Below, one piece after another: positions 7,196-8,521 of a stretch of 8,521 nt of DNA. The notes beneath the pieces were generated by a model. It had not been told where the DNA came from, searched no databases, and worked only from the letters and a program-made list of their open reading frames with translations. The position numbers and the translations under genes were made by a program. The stretch is from Myxococcales bacterium (GTDB taxonomy: Bacteria > Myxococcota > Polyangia > Fen-1088): NCBI GenBank assembly GCA_003155465.1, contig PMCR01000279.1, positions 4,873 through 13,393 on the forward strand, written 5' to 3'. Numbering within the stretch: the first letter of the stretch is position 1; each line of letters starts with the position of its first letter.

Positions 7196-8373
7196 AGACG
7201 GTTTCCTTTCCACCAGCTCTTGAGCAGCGGCCAGCGGAATTCGTATCGGGCGTGATCGCCCGTGTCCTGCACCATCAAGTAGTGATCTTCTCGAAGCATG
7301 GAGCAGGTGTCCTTCAAGTCGTTGTCCGACCAGCCCTCGTTCGCGTGTCGCGCAAGATTCATCACATCTGCAAGCAGCAACGACTTCGGCTGGCCTGCGA
7401 TCGCGTCCAGTACGGCCAAAGCCTGTGCCGCTTCGGTGGCCTGGTAGTGGGTGTTGATGCGATCGACGAAGTATTTCAACTGCGCCGGGTCGTCATCAGC
7501 AGACAAGAGCCCACGAATTGCGTGATTCACGTCGGCGAGGGCAGGGGCACGGCCGAGCAGGCTGAGCTGGTCCACCACATGCTGGATGAAGTAGGGATAG
7601 CCACCGATGGCATCAATGAGCGCCGCCACGATGCCATCCTCGTCTGTTCTTGCCGGCGGTGGATCGAGATCGCGCAACCCTCGGCGTGCAACCTCTTCGG
7701 CTTCCTCGCGGCGCATGGGCGGAACCGTGTCCTTATACATGTCGTTGATGGGTGCGTTGGTGTTCCCGGCGGTCCGCAGACGGCGAAGCACAAGATGTAG
7801 GCCTATGGAACCGTTGAAGAGAAAACGCAGCCGCTCGCCGTGGACCTGCCGGAGGTGGCGGAGCAGGTCGAGACGCTCACTCGCCGTCGAAGCACCCTCG
7901 CGGTCCAGGATGTTGAACAGCATCAGGGGCAATTCGTCCCAAAGAAAAACCACGCGCTGTTTCGGGTCGACCGCCTCCAAGACATCGCACATGGCAGTTT
8001 CGAGAAGCGTCTTCCAGTTCGACTTCGCCGTCGGCAGCTCAAGGTCCTTGTAGCGAGTGGGCAGAAGGGCGTCCCACGCAGCGATGAGCTTGGCCTTGGC
8101 TCTCGTGAGGCGGGGCAGGTGATTCCCGACGGCGGAATAGAGCGCTCGGACTAGTTCCAGAACGCCATGCACCTTCTCGAGTTCTTGGAAGAAGGTGACG
8201 AAGCCCTCTCTTGGCTCTTCGTGCATTTTCAGCACGATGTGCGTCTTGCCGATGCGGCGTTCCCCGCCGAGAACCAGGCTCTGCCGCTCGAGAACTTTCC
8301 AGTAGCGAGCGATCTCGTGCGTGCGGCCCACGACATCGGTCATTGCCAAACGTCCGCCGGGATTGACTGCCAT
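7192..8373 (-). CDS. AAA/STAND-type P-loop ATPase with C-terminal winged-helix-like domain
   Basis: 393 residues. The ATG at 8373 is chosen over a TTG at 8406 because AGGAGG lies 7 nt before it. A V-G-R box (15-17) leads to Walker A GERRIGKT (37-44). Walker B is VVFLWDE, ending in Asp146-Glu147, complete, so ATP hydrolysis is plausible. A sensor-like FNGS motif follows, then G-G-Y-P-Y-F, the 'GxP' turn typical of STAND and archaeal-type ATPases, and a C-terminal winged-helix-like region ending in an R-W-P...W-W stretch. The layout resembles the ATPase_2/AAA_35-like P-loop proteins (inference from motifs). It is soluble, with no signal peptide. It is the first gene of a two-gene operon and overlaps the larger ATPase by 4 bp, so both are probably made together and may form one complex. 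Its partner has an imperfect Walker B, suggesting this subunit could be the active ATPase. Function unknown. Confidence 0.9.
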   Translation of the reverse strand: MAVNPGGRLAMTDVVGRTHEIARYWKVLERQSLVLGGERRIGKTHIVLKMHEEPREGFVTFFQELEKVHGVLELVRALYSAVGNHLPRLTRAKAKLIAAWDALLPTRYKDLELPTAKSNWKTLLETAMCDVLEAVDPKQRVVFLWDELPLMLFNILDREGASTASERLDLLRHLRQVHGERLRFLFNGSIGLHLVLRRLRTAGNTNAPINDMYKDTVPPMRREEAEEVARRGLRDLDPPPARTDEDGIVAALIDAIGGYPYFIQHVVDQLSLLGRAPALADVNHAIRGLLSADDDPAQLKYFVDRINTHYQATEAAQALAVLDAIAGQPKSLLLADVMNLARHANEGWSDNDLKDTCSMLREDHYLMVQDTGDHARYEFRWPLLKSWWKGNRL

Positions 8374-8380
8374 CGTCGTT

Positions 8381-8386
8381 CCTCCT
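8381..8386 (-). promoter_or_regulatory. Strong Shine-Dalgarno of the ATPase operon
   Basis: AGGAGG on the minus strand, 7 nt before the ATG at 8373. It is the best ribosome binding site in the window and rules out the upstream TTG at 8406 as the main start. Confidence 0.8.
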
Positions 8387-8392
8387 GCCGCA

Positions 8393-8438
8393 CAAATGTA
8401 CGTCAAAACTGAGTTACGTCAAGTTCATCGTACATTTG
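8393..8438. repeat. Operator-like 10-bp inverted repeat around the ATPase-operon promoter
   Basis: caaatgtacg at 8393-8402 and its perfect reverse complement cgtacatttg at 8429-8438, 26 bp apart. The left arm covers the -10 box and the right arm lies just upstream of the -35 box. In addition the octamer tacgtcaa is directly repeated at 8399-8406 and 8415-8422, 16 bp apart. Placement suggests binding of a dimeric regulator, or looping, that would control the operon. Confidence 0.5.
8395..8422 (-). promoter_or_regulatory. Candidate sigma70-type promoter of the two-ATPase operon
   Basis: On the minus strand TTGACG (8422-8417) is a 5/6 match to the -35 box and TACATT (8400-8395) a 4/6 match to the -10 box, with a 16-bp spacer. 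Transcription would begin near 8388, leaving a leader of about 15 nt that holds the Shine-Dalgarno. The region is visibly richer in A+T than the genes around it. An alternative -35 does not appear. Confidence 0.5.
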
Positions 8439-8461
8439 ATGCGACGTTAGACATGCTTCTC

Positions 8462-8494
8462 TTGATCCGGACGCGAAGGTGGAAGTTTCTTAGA
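8462..8494 (+). repeat. 33-bp direct repeat, right copy: orphan gene 3' end
   Basis: Matches 4328-4360 at 30 of 33 bases. In the same frame it reads L-D-P-D-A-K-V-E-V-S then TAG, the exact C-terminus of the membrane protein at 3613-4359, with only synonymous changes (GAT, GAA, TCT for GAC, GAG, TCG). Nothing of the rest of that gene is left upstream: the frame closes at a TGA at 8437-8439 and the sequence there is unrelated. It is therefore either the displaced 3' end of the gene after an insertion or the stump of a lost paralogue. Confidence 0.85.
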
Positions 8495-8496
8495 TC

Positions 8497-8519
8497 AAAA
8501 AATTTGGTGCCTTAGCGCC
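8497..8519 (-). terminator. Possible weak rho-independent terminator of a gene beyond the right edge
   Basis: On the minus strand a short stem (GGCGC, loop TAAG, GCACC, one mismatch) is followed after three A by six T. It could end a minus-strand transcript entering from outside the window, or act weakly in the plus direction. The stem is short and imperfect, so this is tentative. Confidence 0.2.
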
Positions 8520-8521
8520 TC

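Noticed and set aside
8374..8406. TTG at 8406 as start of the small ATPase
   Set aside because: It would lie within the promoter region upstream of the predicted transcript start and lacks a Shine-Dalgarno, while the ATG at 8373 has AGGAGG at ideal distance.
4361..8461. Classical IS element or integron cassette
   Set aside because: No transposase, integrase, terminal inverted repeats at the boundaries or attC-like fold was seen. Only the direct repeat supports insertion.
8321..8515. Plus-strand 64-codon frame crossing the ATPase promoter and the right repeat
   Set aside because: It reads the repeat in a different frame from the conserved one, overlaps the ATPase start on the other strand and has no ribosome binding site.

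Overview
The window is GC-rich DNA carrying seven protein genes and almost no intergenic space. It looks like a Gram-negative bacterium with an outer membrane, most probably a myxobacterium-like member of the Myxococcota (Polyangia). That assignment is an inference from three things: a Gly/Ser-rich, Cys-rich lipoprotein, an ECF-type sigma factor followed by an anti-sigma factor with a periplasmic TPR tail, and a secreted protein ending like an outer-membrane barrel. No RNA gene, CRISPR array, IS element or integrase is visible.

Left half (1-3545, all minus strand, read right to left): sigma factor, zinc-finger anti-sigma/TPR protein, secreted two-part protein with a C-terminal barrel-like half, then a lipoprotein that runs off the left edge. 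The first three genes are joined by 4-bp stop/start overlaps (ATGA, then TTGA) and the lipoprotein follows 32 bp later, so this is very likely one envelope-related operon with its own regulator at the head.

Middle (3613-4359, plus strand): a small protein with two N-terminal membrane segments and a helical cytoplasmic part, divergent from the sigma factor. It has no assigned function. Its stop codon lies 4 bp from the stop of the convergent ATPase gene.

Right half (4364-8373, minus strand): a two-gene operon of P-loop NTPases, joined by an ATGA overlap. The first gene is a compact ATPase with a C-terminal winged-helix-like part. The second is a 943-residue ATPase, winged helix and TPR protein of STAND-like layout. 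The operon has a clear Shine-Dalgarno, a plausible sigma70-type promoter and an operator-like inverted repeat upstream of it.

The most striking observation is that this operon is bracketed by a 33-bp direct repeat (4328-4360 and 8462-8494, 30/33 identical). The left copy is the last codons and stop of the membrane-protein gene. The right copy keeps the same reading frame and stop, and all three differences are synonymous. Similarity stops abruptly on the upstream side. This is what an element inserted at the 3' end of a gene leaves behind, or the stump of a lost second copy of that gene. The two-ATPase cassette is therefore the best candidate for a mobile, possibly conflict- or defence-related module, although no recombinase or proven effector is present.
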